Positions 54,790-63,328 of a stretch of DNA of 64,000 nucleotides are shown here, in pieces. Position numbers and translations under genes: made by a program. Source of the stretch: Wolinella succinogenes DSM 1740 (GTDB taxonomy: Bacteria; Campylobacterota; Campylobacteria; Campylobacterales; Helicobacteraceae); NCBI RefSeq assembly GCF_000196135.1, contig NC_005090.1, positions 1,250,001 to 1,314,000 of the forward strand. The letters run 5' to 3'. Below the pieces are notes generated by a model. It searched no databases, was not told the origin of the DNA, and worked only from the letters and a program-made list of their open reading frames with translations. The first letter of the stretch is position 1. Each line of letters begins with the position of its first letter.

Positions 54790-55788
54790 ATGAGTATGAG
54801 AAAAATTCAATCTAAATTACTTCCAAATGATTGGTTGAAAAGAGTAAAAGATTTTGATATAGACAAATCTTCTCTCTCTGACAGCCAGAAAACAATTTCA
54901 AAATATATCAAAGGCTATATTATTACTGAAAAAGAAAATTCTCTTAGTGATTCACTTTCTGTTGTATTCATTAAGTATGTAATATTTAACAATGACTTTT
55001 TACTAAATTATAATGATTTACCAATTAATCTTATTGAAAATGCAATGAATGAATTGAATGGTATGAGCGGATTAGAATTTAGTAAGAAGTTACATTCCAT
55101 CTTTATTGAATTTATGACATATCAAAAATTTTATGAGTTTGGATATGTTATCAATACATTCAATAGAGATAATGGATCTTGTGATTTGGTTATGAATAAG
55201 AATAATGAAACTTTTAATATTGAAGTTAAATTCAAAGAAAATGATGACATATCAATTTCAAGATTATTTGATATTATTGATGGATTTAGTTTATTGAATA
55301 AAAATGGATTTGTAAGAGATTTATTTTTAGAAATTAATTTAAAAGTGGAAAATATCAATAAGTACAAAACTGAAATCATAGCTGAGATTAGAGACTTTTT
55401 TCAATTACAATATGATGTATATAATGGAAATTATCTACAAATTTTTAACTCAAAAAAGAGAAACCAATTAAATAGAGATATTCATACCAATTCTCTGTAT
55501 ATAAGTAAATTCATCATCTCTGATGAATTGGAAGACTTAATTCATGCTAAACGAATGATTAAAAAGTTATTCATTGGGAAAGATAGACATATTACAAATC
55601 TAATTAAAAAATCTTCTGAATATCAAAATTTTATTGGTTGTCTATCTTGGGCAATTCCATTCCATAATAGTGTTGATTTTAAAATTATTGAATTGGCTTT
55701 TAGAGAGTTATTGGATTTAGATTTTGATTTACATATTTTTATCAGTCATATGGTCGATGGAGAGTACCATTTCATTCTAAAAAAATGA
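54790..55788 (+). CDS. candidate PD-(D/E)XK nuclease in AT-rich island
   Basis: This 332-residue protein has no hydrophobic segments. About residues 105-165 look like a restriction-endonuclease-like fold: an upstream glutamate in SIFIEFMTYQKFYEFGYV, an aspartate in DNGSCDLVMNKN, and the E-x-K pair in FNIEVKFKEND. The rest is helical and lysine-rich and is not recognised. GC is about 25%, far below the chromosome. The ATG shares its first base with the terminal repeat of the outer IS, whose GGGGAGG can act as ribosome site. A defence role is inference. Confidence 0.65.
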   Translation: MSMRKIQSKLLPNDWLKRVKDFDIDKSSLSDSQKTISKYIKGYIITEKENSLSDSLSVVFIKYVIFNNDFLLNYNDLPINLIENAMNELNGMSGLEFSKKLHSIFIEFMTYQKFYEFGYVINTFNRDNGSCDLVMNKNNETFNIEVKFKENDDISISRLFDIIDGFSLLNKNGFVRDLFLEINLKVENINKYKTEIIAEIRDFFQLQYDVYNGNYLQIFNSKKRNQLNRDIHTNSLYISKFIISDELEDLIHAKRMIKKLFIGKDRHITNLIKKSSEYQNFIGCLSWAIPFHNSVDFKIIELAFRELLDLDFDLHIFISHMVDGEYHFILKK

Positions 55789-55839
55789 TACTAAAATCTC
55801 AAATTTTTTAAATAAGTTACAAATAAAAAAACTAAAATT

Positions 55840-55866
55840 ATTTTTATGTTTTTATAAAATAAAAAT
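55840..55866. terminator. AT-rich hairpin between convergent island genes
   Basis: ATTTTTAT (55840-55847) pairs with ATAAAAAT (55859-55866) around an 11-base loop. It lies between the candidate nuclease gene and the convergent small gene. In such AT-rich DNA it may be fortuitous. Confidence 0.35.
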
Positions 55867-55870
55867 GAAA

Positions 55871-56158
55871 CTACTGAGATAATTCCTTATACTTAGTTGT
55901 ATCATTTATATCAATAGTAATCTGATTTTTTAATTTGTCTTCCATAAATTTATTCTCAATAAATATTTCAATTGTCCAATAATTTTCATTCAGTATTTTT
56001 TTTAAATCTTTAATTTCAGATATTTCATACAGAAATTCTTTCTTTATTAATACATTTAATGTTGAAGTGATAACACCATCATCTGTCACTATAACTCTAA
56101 ATTGAATTCCATCACTAACTTCTCTTATTGTTGATTTTTTTATGTTTACATCAATCAT
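55871..56158 (-). CDS. small island protein of unknown function
   Basis: This 95-residue protein is strand-rich at the N-terminus (GIQFRVIVTDDGVITSTLNV) and ends in alternating charged segments. No family is recognised. Its ATG follows the stop of the upstream gene directly (TAAATG), so translation is coupled. It shares the very low GC of the island and is convergent to the candidate nuclease gene. Confidence 0.5.
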   Translation of the reverse strand: MIDVNIKKSTIREVSDGIQFRVIVTDDGVITSTLNVLIKKEFLYEISEIKDLKKILNENYWTIEIFIENKFMEDKLKNQITIDINDTTKYKELSQ

Positions 56159-56374
56159 TTACTCTCCCATCTCTTTTAACTTCCCATTCAGAGAATTTTT
56201 CTTATTAGATGAACGACTTTTGATTTTAGAGTATCCAATAAACTTACCATCTTTATCATTTGGATTGATTTCACAAATCTCACAGTAAGATAAACATTTC
56301 TTTTTTAATGTATCCAATATAATGCCCCTAAAAATCAACACACCACTCTCCAACTTTTTATTTTCACCTCTCAC
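56159..56374 (-). pseudogene. 5'-truncated small gene cut by the third IS
   Basis: The native part ends at the IS boundary near 56317 and reads DTLKKKCLSYCEICEINPND to KLKEMGE. Codons upstream of that point (MRGENKKLESG) are IS sequence, so the original N-terminus is lost. The remainder has a C-x2-C (SYCEIC), then a charged segment. It is coupled to the 95-residue gene. No family is recognised. A fused short product starting within the IS is possible. Confidence 0.5.
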
Positions 56375-57653
56375 GCTACTGTCTGTGCTTCAAGGTAGAC
56401 ATTCATCGGTTTTCGGTATTCGATCGATGAGTGAAATCGCTTGAAGTTGTATTTGTGGATATAGTTCTTGATGCCCTCCTTGAGCTCTTTGATGGTTCTG
56501 TAATCATTGATATAGATGCTACTGTGCTTGAGGGTTCTAAAGAACCGCTCAATAGCGATGTTATCGATTGACCGCCCCTTGCCATTCATGGAGATGGCGA
56601 TCTGGTGCTCCTCTAGCAGCCGGGTATGCTCTTCACTGGTGTACTGGCTACCCTGGTCAGAGTTAAAAATCCTGGGAGCTGGGTGGGTCTGCAGGGCCTC
56701 TTTGAGCGTATCAACGGCCAGTGAGGCATCCATTGTATTGCTGATCTTGTAGGCGAGTATCGCCTTGGAGTGCCAGTCGATGATGGCGCATAAATACATG
56801 AAACCACCGTTCATGCGGATGTAGGTGATATCACCACTCCACACCTCGCCGGGCCTATCCACCACTACCTGCTTCTTGCTGTTGTGGTACTGGCTGAGCA
56901 GATAGGGGTAGCGTTTGTACTCCAGGTTGTGGATGCTGGTGTGCTTTCGCTTTTTCGGGTAGAGAGCTCGCAAATTCATCACCCGCATGTATTTGAGCAC
57001 CCGCTCTTTGCCGATGCGATATCCATCTTCTAAAAGCTGCTGATGGATAAAGCGGTAGCCATACTCGGCGTTATCGGTGGCGATCTCGCCGATGGCGTGC
57101 ATGATCTGCAGGTTGGCTCTACTTAGGGAGATCGGTTTATAGTAGTAGGCCGATCGGCTGATGCCCAGAAGTTCACACTGCCTTGCGATACTGATGGTTT
57201 CGGGCTTGGACTCGACAAGAGCTTTTTTATTCGATAAGTCCAAGCCCTCGAGCTTTTTTGCTAGCCACTCCTTCTCGGCGACCGATTTGCCCAGCTGTTT
57301 TTGTAGCTCTTCGATCTCCTGCTCTTTGCTTTGTATCTGGTCTTTGTATTCCTGCAAAGCCTTAGCTGGCTCAAAGGCCAGGGAAGCGTTGGCTAAAAAC
57401 TGTCGCTTCCAGCTGTTTAGCGTCTGGCTGGTGACCTGATAACGACTGGCAATCTGGGCTAGGGTCTCCTCCTCTTTGAGCATCTCCAAAACAATCCTAG
57501 TCTTCTGCTCGGAGGTATAGCTCACTCCTTTTTTACGGCTCATGATGTACGCTCCATGGTTTGACTCTCCATTCCTTGGTTTATTGTATCTATTGTATCT
57601 GGTTGGAAAATCAATTTGGGTGAATGGGTGTTTGGGATTTTGGGGGCATTATA
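56318..57653 (-). mobile_element. third IS3-family element, apparently intact
   Basis: The terminal inverted repeats are TATAATGCCCC (56318) and GGGGCATTATA (ending 57653), with imperfect extension inward. The ends share the TATANTGCC pattern of the inner IS, so the two are relatives. The element is 1336 bases with one transposase on the minus strand. It separates the AT-rich cargo from normal chromosome at 57654. No direct repeat is seen (CAA versus ACT). Confidence 0.85.
56371..57543 (-). CDS. IS3-family transposase (single-frame OrfAB)
   Basis: This 390-residue protein is related to the one at 53548: LAQIASRYQVTSQTLNSWKR (helix-turn-helix), a coiled coil, YGYRFIHQQLLEDGYRIG, and the integrase core with VWSGDITYIRM, FNSDQGSQYTSEEHT and DNIAIERFFRTLK. 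Its codon use is GC-richer than that of the inner IS, so the two probably came from different hosts. It looks intact and may be active. Confidence 0.93.
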   Translation of the reverse strand: MSRKKGVSYTSEQKTRIVLEMLKEEETLAQIASRYQVTSQTLNSWKRQFLANASLAFEPAKALQEYKDQIQSKEQEIEELQKQLGKSVAEKEWLAKKLEGLDLSNKKALVESKPETISIARQCELLGISRSAYYYKPISLSRANLQIMHAIGEIATDNAEYGYRFIHQQLLEDGYRIGKERVLKYMRVMNLRALYPKKRKHTSIHNLEYKRYPYLLSQYHNSKKQVVVDRPGEVWSGDITYIRMNGGFMYLCAIIDWHSKAILAYKISNTMDASLAVDTLKEALQTHPAPRIFNSDQGSQYTSEEHTRLLEEHQIAISMNGKGRSIDNIAIERFFRTLKHSSIYINDYRTIKELKEGIKNYIHKYNFKRFHSSIEYRKPMNVYLEAQTVA

Positions 57654-57763
57654 ACTGGACGCTGGCACAGATTTTTGAACGCTCCCCGTCGTCCCCACCC
57701 CTTCTATTCAGCTCTCTTTATAGCAAAACCTGCTAACTTTCCATTTTCGATTCGGGGGCGGTC

Positions 57764-58903
57764 ATGAAAAACTTTACCTTGTCGGTCATCATCTACATCA
57801 CCATCATCACACTCTCGCTCATGTATATCACCCAACCCTTACAGCCGCTCTTTTCCAAAGAGTTTGATGTCCCCATCGCCAAGGCCTCATTTCTCACCTC
57901 GATCATCCTGCTCCCCCTCGCCCTCGCCCCTATATTTTATGGCTACCTATTAGAAAAGAGCTCTCCCAAAAAGATTCTCATCTTCTCTCTCTCCTGCCTA
58001 GGAATCCTTCAGATTCTCATCTCTTTGGTGGAGACCTATGAGCTCTTTTTGGGGGTTCGATTCCTTCAGGCGCTCTTCATCCCCGCCGTCCTCACCACTA
58101 TCCTCACCGTCCTCACAAGAATCGATCAGCAAAACATCCAAAAATATGTGAGCATCTATGTCGCTAGCGGCGTAGTGGGTGGATTGGCTGGGCGGCTATT
58201 TGGTGGCTATTTTGCCACTGTCTACTCTTGGCAGAGCGCCTTTTTGATTCTTGGGATTCTCGTGCTTCTTGGCGCCTATCTCGTGAGTCGCCTAGAGAGC
58301 TCTCCGCGCGCCAACCTCATCAAACTCACGCCTAGAGACATTCTTGATCACCTCCAAGATAGACGCTACGCTCTGCTCTTTTTCACCGTCTTTATTCTCT
58401 TTTTCTCTTTTCAAGCGATTCTCAACTTCCTTCCTTTTCGCGCCAAAGAGCTCAATCCTGAGATCAAAGAGAGCATGATTGGGCTTCTTTACATGGGGTA
58501 TGCTATTGGAGTGGTTGTCTCGCTTTTAGCGGGTCGCATCACCAAGTGGCTGGGCTCCAAAGAGATCGCGATTGTCTTTGGACTCTCTATCTTTGCCCTG
58601 AGCACGACCTTGACCCTGAGCTCCCAATTTGCGTGGCTCATCGGCTCAATCTTCGTGCTTTGCGCAGGGATGTTTATCGCTCATTCGATTCTTTCGAGCT
58701 TGACCAACTCGATCTCTCCAGAAAAAAAGGGGATCGTCAATGGCCTATATTTAGCGTTTTATTACGCAGGAGGGACTATAGGCTCCATCGCCCCCGGAGT
58801 GATTTATAAACATTTCGGGTGGAGTGCTTTTGCGCTCTTTGTCGGAGGGATGCTGCTTTTTAGCGCCTCTCTATTCTTCTGCTATCGAAAACTCTTTAGG
58901 TGA
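57764..58903 (+). CDS. major facilitator superfamily transporter
   Basis: This 379-residue inner-membrane protein has about twelve helices. It starts MKNFTLSVIIYITIITLSLM, and early on PIAKASFLTSIILLPLALAP and the later MGYAIGVVVSLLAGRITKWLGS (the loop 2-3/8-9 type motif) are MFS-like. It resembles YnfM-type drug or arabinose-efflux carriers; the substrate is unknown. The dynamin-like genes follow after seven bases. Confidence 0.88.
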   Translation: MKNFTLSVIIYITIITLSLMYITQPLQPLFSKEFDVPIAKASFLTSIILLPLALAPIFYGYLLEKSSPKKILIFSLSCLGILQILISLVETYELFLGVRFLQALFIPAVLTTILTVLTRIDQQNIQKYVSIYVASGVVGGLAGRLFGGYFATVYSWQSAFLILGILVLLGAYLVSRLESSPRANLIKLTPRDILDHLQDRRYALLFFTVFILFFSFQAILNFLPFRAKELNPEIKESMIGLLYMGYAIGVVVSLLAGRITKWLGSKEIAIVFGLSIFALSTTLTLSSQFAWLIGSIFVLCAGMFIAHSILSSLTNSISPEKKGIVNGLYLAFYYAGGTIGSIAPGVIYKHFGWSAFALFVGGMLLFSASLFFCYRKLFR

Positions 58904-58910
58904 TATTTGC

Positions 58911-61298
58911 ATGATTCAATCTTTTAAAGACTTCTTTATCCTCGTTCACAACGAGGATTGGGAGCCTCTCTCGCCTGTGCTCCCTCAAGGTCTCATCGAC
59001 TCTCTCCAAGAGGAGGGGATCGATCTCTACACGGTTTTGTTAGCCTGCAACGCTCGCAATTTTGAAGTCTATGCCAAGATAGAGTTCTTGCAAGAAAAGA
59101 GTCAAGCTTGGCTAGGAGAGAATCTCAGCCTAGAAGGAATCAAGCTCCTCCAGCTCGCCACGCTCACGCTTTTAGTCGAATTCCCCTCCTCAAGAATCTT
59201 TCAAGAGATTCTAGATCGCCTCGCACGCCTCAAAAAAGAGGGGGTGCTCCTTTATGAAGAGGAGCAGAGAATCCGCGCGATCATGCATCAGCTCATCCCT
59301 GCCCACGCTGAGAGCCAAAATAGTTCAAGCACTTTGGCGTTTGAATCCTCAGGTGATATTTTTGAGGAGAGCTTCCTTAAAAGTGGCCTCCAAAGAATCG
59401 ATCGCGTGATTGAGGCGTTTCACCGCTCTTTCCCAGAACATCGCGCCACAGGAGAGCTAGAGCGCGTGCGAGGAGAGCTAGAGAGCCAGAAGTTCTCCAT
59501 CGGAGTCACGGGTGTCATGAGCGCAGGCAAAAGCACGATGCTAAACGCGATTTTACAGCGAGAGATTCTTGGGACTTCGGTGATTCCTGAGACGGCCAAT
59601 CTCACGATTCTTCGATTCGACCAAAATGAACGCGCCATTGTCCGCTTTTGGAATCGCCACGAGTGGGAGATGATCGCTCAAAGTGCCCAGTTTGACGAGG
59701 GAATCGACTACTTCATGAAAGAATCGCTCACTGTTTTTGGGACGGTGCTCCACGAATATATCACCCAAGAGGGGCGCACCTATGAGATTCCGTTAGAGGA
59801 GCTCTCCACCTACACCTCCGCCAAGCACCCCTCCAAGCTCTGTAATCTCGTCAAATCAGTGGAGATTTTCACGCCGCTAGAGTTTTTGGATGATGGGGTG
59901 GAGATCGTGGACACCCCGGGGCTTGATGACCCCCTCACCCAGCGCGAAGAGATCACCAAAGAGTATCTCGCTAGGTGTGATGTGATGCTCCATCTCATGA
60001 ATGCCGCCCAGCCCGCAACCCAAAAAGATGTCGATTTTATCATCGATGCGCTCATCTATCAAAATGTCTCTCGACTCCTTGTGATTCTCACAAGAGCTGA
60101 CTCGCTCACCCCTCAAGAACTCCAGCAGTCGATGAACTACACCATCTCCAGCATCAGAGAGCGATTGTGGGTCTATAACCAAAAGGCGAGCTTTGAAGAG
60201 ATCACCGAGCGCCTTGACTTCCTCCCTATCGCCGCCAAACTCGCCCTCCTCCACCGCACAGGCAAAGGAGAAGAAGCGCTAGAGAAAGGCTATGAGCTAG
60301 AAGACACGGGTATTCTCAAAGTCGAATCTTATCTCAGGGAGATGCTCTTTGGCCCCAAAGCCCAAAAGCCTAGAACCCTCCTCTATGGAGCGTGCAAAGA
60401 GATGCTTCGCCTCTTTGAGACACTCTTTAAAGAGATCGAATTGCAAAAACATTTCCTAGCCGAATCGCTAGAGAGCCTCAAAGAGCGCCTAGAGACCCTA
60501 AGCCAAAGAGAGCGCCACATTCAAGGAGTCATCCAAGAGATTCAAAAGGCAATGCAAGAGGCGCGCCAAAACCTCATCGAATACACCCAAAGCCTCAACT
60601 CCAGCGTGGAATTCAAACTCCTAGAGACGCGCAATATCCTCCAAGAGCGCGTCATGGATGATGTCAATTATGAGTTTGGCAAGGAGCGTAAACCCACCAG
60701 CGCGCGCTTAGAAAATATGATCGAGCTTGGGATTAGAGATGGAATCGCCGACACCGCACGAGACTATCGCCACAAATTCGCCAAAAAGCTCCACTTCCTC
60801 ACCCAAGAGATGGAGGCGGAGTTCGCCAAGCTCTCCGATCTCCTCCCCCTAGAATTCCTCGAAGAGACCCTCCGAAGCTTCAATGGAATCCTAGGCGATG
60901 ATCTCAAAGAGGGGCGCTTCATTGAGAGCGGCTCGATTCTCAAAAAGAGCGTGGCTAGCAGTGTCGCTAAATACTCCAAGCCCAACGACGAGAAGCTAGA
61001 GCAAGAGCTAAGAGGGGCTTTTGAGTTCTCTTTTCGCTCGCTCATCCAGAGCGCCCACCAAAAGACCGAGGAGCTCAATATTCGACTTTTAGAGCGCTTT
61101 GATGCCATCATCGCCAAGCTCTACAAAGAGGCGCAAAGCGTGCTAGAACGCAACCGAGCACTCTTGGCGCAAGAGATTCTCCAAAAAGAGCAGAGTGAGG
61201 GCAAAAGAGAGCAACAAGAAAAAGAGCTTCTCTTCCAAGAGGAGGTGCTCCTCAACGCCCAAGAGGAGATCGAAAAGCTTCTCAAGGAGGTCGCATGA
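58911..61298 (+). CDS. bacterial dynamin-like protein, first of a pair
   Basis: This 795-residue protein has a roughly 180-residue helical N-terminal region and then a GTPase domain: P-loop GVMSAGKSTMLNAIL (201-215), G2 in IPETANLTI, G3 VDTPGLDDP and G4 LTRADSLT. Long coiled coils fill the C-terminal half (for example LESLKERLETLSQRERHIQ), ending in a glutamate-rich tail. ATG 58911 has AGGTGA upstream. The organisation matches the Cj-DLP1/DLP2 pair of Campylobacter jejuni, which tethers membranes. Confidence 0.9.
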   Translation: MIQSFKDFFILVHNEDWEPLSPVLPQGLIDSLQEEGIDLYTVLLACNARNFEVYAKIEFLQEKSQAWLGENLSLEGIKLLQLATLTLLVEFPSSRIFQEILDRLARLKKEGVLLYEEEQRIRAIMHQLIPAHAESQNSSSTLAFESSGDIFEESFLKSGLQRIDRVIEAFHRSFPEHRATGELERVRGELESQKFSIGVTGVMSAGKSTMLNAILQREILGTSVIPETANLTILRFDQNERAIVRFWNRHEWEMIAQSAQFDEGIDYFMKESLTVFGTVLHEYITQEGRTYEIPLEELSTYTSAKHPSKLCNLVKSVEIFTPLEFLDDGVEIVDTPGLDDPLTQREEITKEYLARCDVMLHLMNAAQPATQKDVDFIIDALIYQNVSRLLVILTRADSLTPQELQQSMNYTISSIRERLWVYNQKASFEEITERLDFLPIAAKLALLHRTGKGEEALEKGYELEDTGILKVESYLREMLFGPKAQKPRTLLYGACKEMLRLFETLFKEIELQKHFLAESLESLKERLETLSQRERHIQGVIQEIQKAMQEARQNLIEYTQSLNSSVEFKLLETRNILQERVMDDVNYEFGKERKPTSARLENMIELGIRDGIADTARDYRHKFAKKLHFLTQEMEAEFAKLSDLLPLEFLEETLRSFNGILGDDLKEGRFIESGSILKKSVASSVAKYSKPNDEKLEQELRGAFEFSFRSLIQSAHQKTEELNIRLLERFDAIIAKLYKEAQSVLERNRALLAQEILQKEQSEGKREQQEKELLFQEEVLLNAQEEIEKLLKEVA

Positions 61299-63328
61299 CG
61301 CTGCTAGAACAATTCATCCAAGCCTACAAAGAGGGAAGCGAGGTCATTCAGCCCACTTTTGATGAGAATCTCCTAGGTCTTCTTGATCTCTGTCGCTACA
61401 CCCTGAGCAATGAAAAATTCCTCCCCTCCAAGGAGCTCAAAGAATCACTAGAGGGTCTGCGCCAACGAGCCCTAGAGCCTATGAAAGTCGCCATCATCGG
61501 TCAGTTTTCTGCGGGCAAATCAACCTTTTTAAATGCGATTCTCTCCAAGCCCATCCTCCCCACGGGCATCACGCCCGTCACCTCCAAAATCTGCCATCTG
61601 CGCTATGGCGAGGAGTTTTCCTTAGAGGTGATTTTAGAAGATGGGCGCACGGAGTTTCACAAAATCGAGAATCTCAAAACCATCGAAGAGGACCACACCC
61701 GCAAGATCAAGCAACTCACCGTCTATGCGCCCGTGGAGCTTCTCAAAGAGGTCACTTTCCTAGACACGCCGGGATTCAACTCCCAAAACGAGCGCGACAC
61801 CAAAGTCACCTCCGAGGTGCTCGAAGAGGTCGATGGCATCATCTGGCTCACCCTCATTGATAATGCAGGCAAACAGAGCGAGCTAGAGATTCTCCAAAAT
61901 CATCTCTCCAAATACGCCACCAAGAGCCTCTGCGTGCTCAACCAAAAAGATAAGTTCGATTCACCCGAAGAGATCGAAAACACCGTCTCTTATGTCAAGA
62001 ATCGCTTTGGGGAGTTTTTCGCCGAGGTGATTCCTGTCTCTTCCAAGCTCGCCCTCCAAGCCAAGGGCTTTGACAAGGGCGAGATCGCCCAAGAGGAGCT
62101 TTGGCAGCTCTCTAGGGAGTTGATCCAACTCTCTAGCACTAAAGAGTTCAACAAGGAGAAGATTCTAGGATTGATCATGGAGCATGAGAGGCGCGTGGAG
62201 GGCTTTTGCGTGGAGGATTCTCAAAAGGCGATGCGTCTTTATGAAGAATCCAACTTCAAGCCCGTTCTCTCCTTCATCCACCACTCCATCCGCCCTCAAG
62301 CCCTGAGCGCCAAAGAGTTTGCACTCAAACGAGAGCTCCTTAAGACCATCGAGATTCTTAGAATCCAATATGAAAATTTCCATGGAATCTATGAGAAGCT
62401 CGAAGGCGTCTTTAAAAGCTACGAAGAGAATCTCGAAAGCTCCTTAAGAGAGCTCAAAAATAGCCATCGCCAAGAGCTCCATCTTATCGCCCAAGATATT
62501 CGCTACCATCTGGAGAATATCGCGGAGATTCTCTTCCGGCATATCCGCAAAGAGGATCGCTTGCATCTCTCCAAGCGCTCCAAAGCGCTCTTTGGAATCG
62601 CCTCCATCCATCAAAGAACTCTCCTAGTCGCACGCTTAGATAAGGATCGAATCAACGAAGAGCTCTTTTTAGGAGATTCTAAAAATGTGCGATTCTTCAA
62701 GGCGCTCCAATTTAAAATCAGGCGAGCTGCTGAAAAAATGGAGAGCTCTTTTGAAGGGCTATTGCGCCACCTAGAGCAAGAGATCAAGCTTTGGCAAGAG
62801 CCCTACGAGCTCGCACGCAAGCGCCATCCTCTAGGCTCAGACAGCGCCCACTCCAACCTCAGGAAATTTGCCGCCAAAAGCTATGAGATGCTTCTTAAAG
62901 ATTTCACTAAACATCAGCACGAGATGGCGACTTTTGTTCATGCGGAGCTTGGTTCTCTGCTTGCACTCTTTAGCGGAGCGCACGAAAAGATGCTGGAGCT
63001 GGCAATTTTACGACTTGAAGAGCGCATGGAGAGTTCGATTCTTCGACACCTCAACAACCCCGCGGATTTTTCGATCTATCATCCAAGCCTTGATGAGATT
63101 CGCACGCTTCTTGAAGAATCGTTTGCACTTCACACCTATTTGCCCAAGATCGAGGGCGAAGGCACGGTCGCTGATCGAGCTTATCAAAAGATGTTTGCAG
63201 GCTCTCATCAACTCCTTGAAGAGAAACACACCATCATCAAAGAGCGTCTTACAACCATGCAAGAGAGACTAGCGACCCTAGAATCGCTCAAAGAGAAGAT
63301 TCTATCAACCGCCAAAAATGGAGGCTAG
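61295..63328 (+). CDS. bacterial dynamin-like protein, second of a pair
   Basis: This 677-residue protein has its GTPase domain near the N-terminus: P-loop GQFSAGKSTFLNAIL (69-83), G2 TGITPVTSKI, G3 LDTPGFNSQNE and G4 VLNQKDKFD. Long helices follow (KSYEENLESSLRELKNSH and others), with a mildly hydrophobic stretch (LGSLLALFSGAHEKMLELA) near residue 550 that might be the paddle. It overlaps the first dynamin gene by ATGA. The pair probably forms a hetero-oligomer on the inner membrane. Confidence 0.9.
   Translation: MTLLEQFIQAYKEGSEVIQPTFDENLLGLLDLCRYTLSNEKFLPSKELKESLEGLRQRALEPMKVAIIGQFSAGKSTFLNAILSKPILPTGITPVTSKICHLRYGEEFSLEVILEDGRTEFHKIENLKTIEEDHTRKIKQLTVYAPVELLKEVTFLDTPGFNSQNERDTKVTSEVLEEVDGIIWLTLIDNAGKQSELEILQNHLSKYATKSLCVLNQKDKFDSPEEIENTVSYVKNRFGEFFAEVIPVSSKLALQAKGFDKGEIAQEELWQLSRELIQLSSTKEFNKEKILGLIMEHERRVEGFCVEDSQKAMRLYEESNFKPVLSFIHHSIRPQALSAKEFALKRELLKTIEILRIQYENFHGIYEKLEGVFKSYEENLESSLRELKNSHRQELHLIAQDIRYHLENIAEILFRHIRKEDRLHLSKRSKALFGIASIHQRTLLVARLDKDRINEELFLGDSKNVRFFKALQFKIRRAAEKMESSFEGLLRHLEQEIKLWQEPYELARKRHPLGSDSAHSNLRKFAAKSYEMLLKDFTKHQHEMATFVHAELGSLLALFSGAHEKMLELAILRLEERMESSILRHLNNPADFSIYHPSLDEIRTLLEESFALHTYLPKIEGEGTVADRAYQKMFAGSHQLLEEKHTIIKERLTTMQERLATLESLKEKILSTAKNGG

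Larger units (their letters stand above)
52880..54790 (+). mobile_element. outer IS3-family element, disrupted and partly deleted
   Basis: The ends are matching inverted repeats: TGTACCCCTCCCCAA starts at 52880 and its complement TTGGGGAGGGGTACA ends at 54790, each followed inward by an AGAC sequence. Inside are orfA (with a stop) and the first part of orfB; a second IS begins at 53461, and only 24 bases of the outer element remain on its right side. About 600 bases of orfB are missing. No target duplication is evident (CCC on the left, TGA on the right). Confidence 0.85.

Noticed and set aside
54790-55788. Candidate nuclease as a HamA (Hachiman, DUF1837) protein
   Set aside because: The expected HamA-type nuclease motif (a GESK-like strand) is missing and no helicase partner gene follows.
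52880-57653. Whole island as a composite transposon moved by two identical flanking IS copies
   Set aside because: The flanking IS elements differ from each other, no outer target duplication is seen, and the left element is decayed.
57658-57680. TGGCAC followed by TTTGA upstream of the MFS gene as a sigma54 promoter
   Set aside because: The -12 element lacks the GC dinucleotide at the required distance, so the match to TGGCAC-N5-TTGCA is incomplete.
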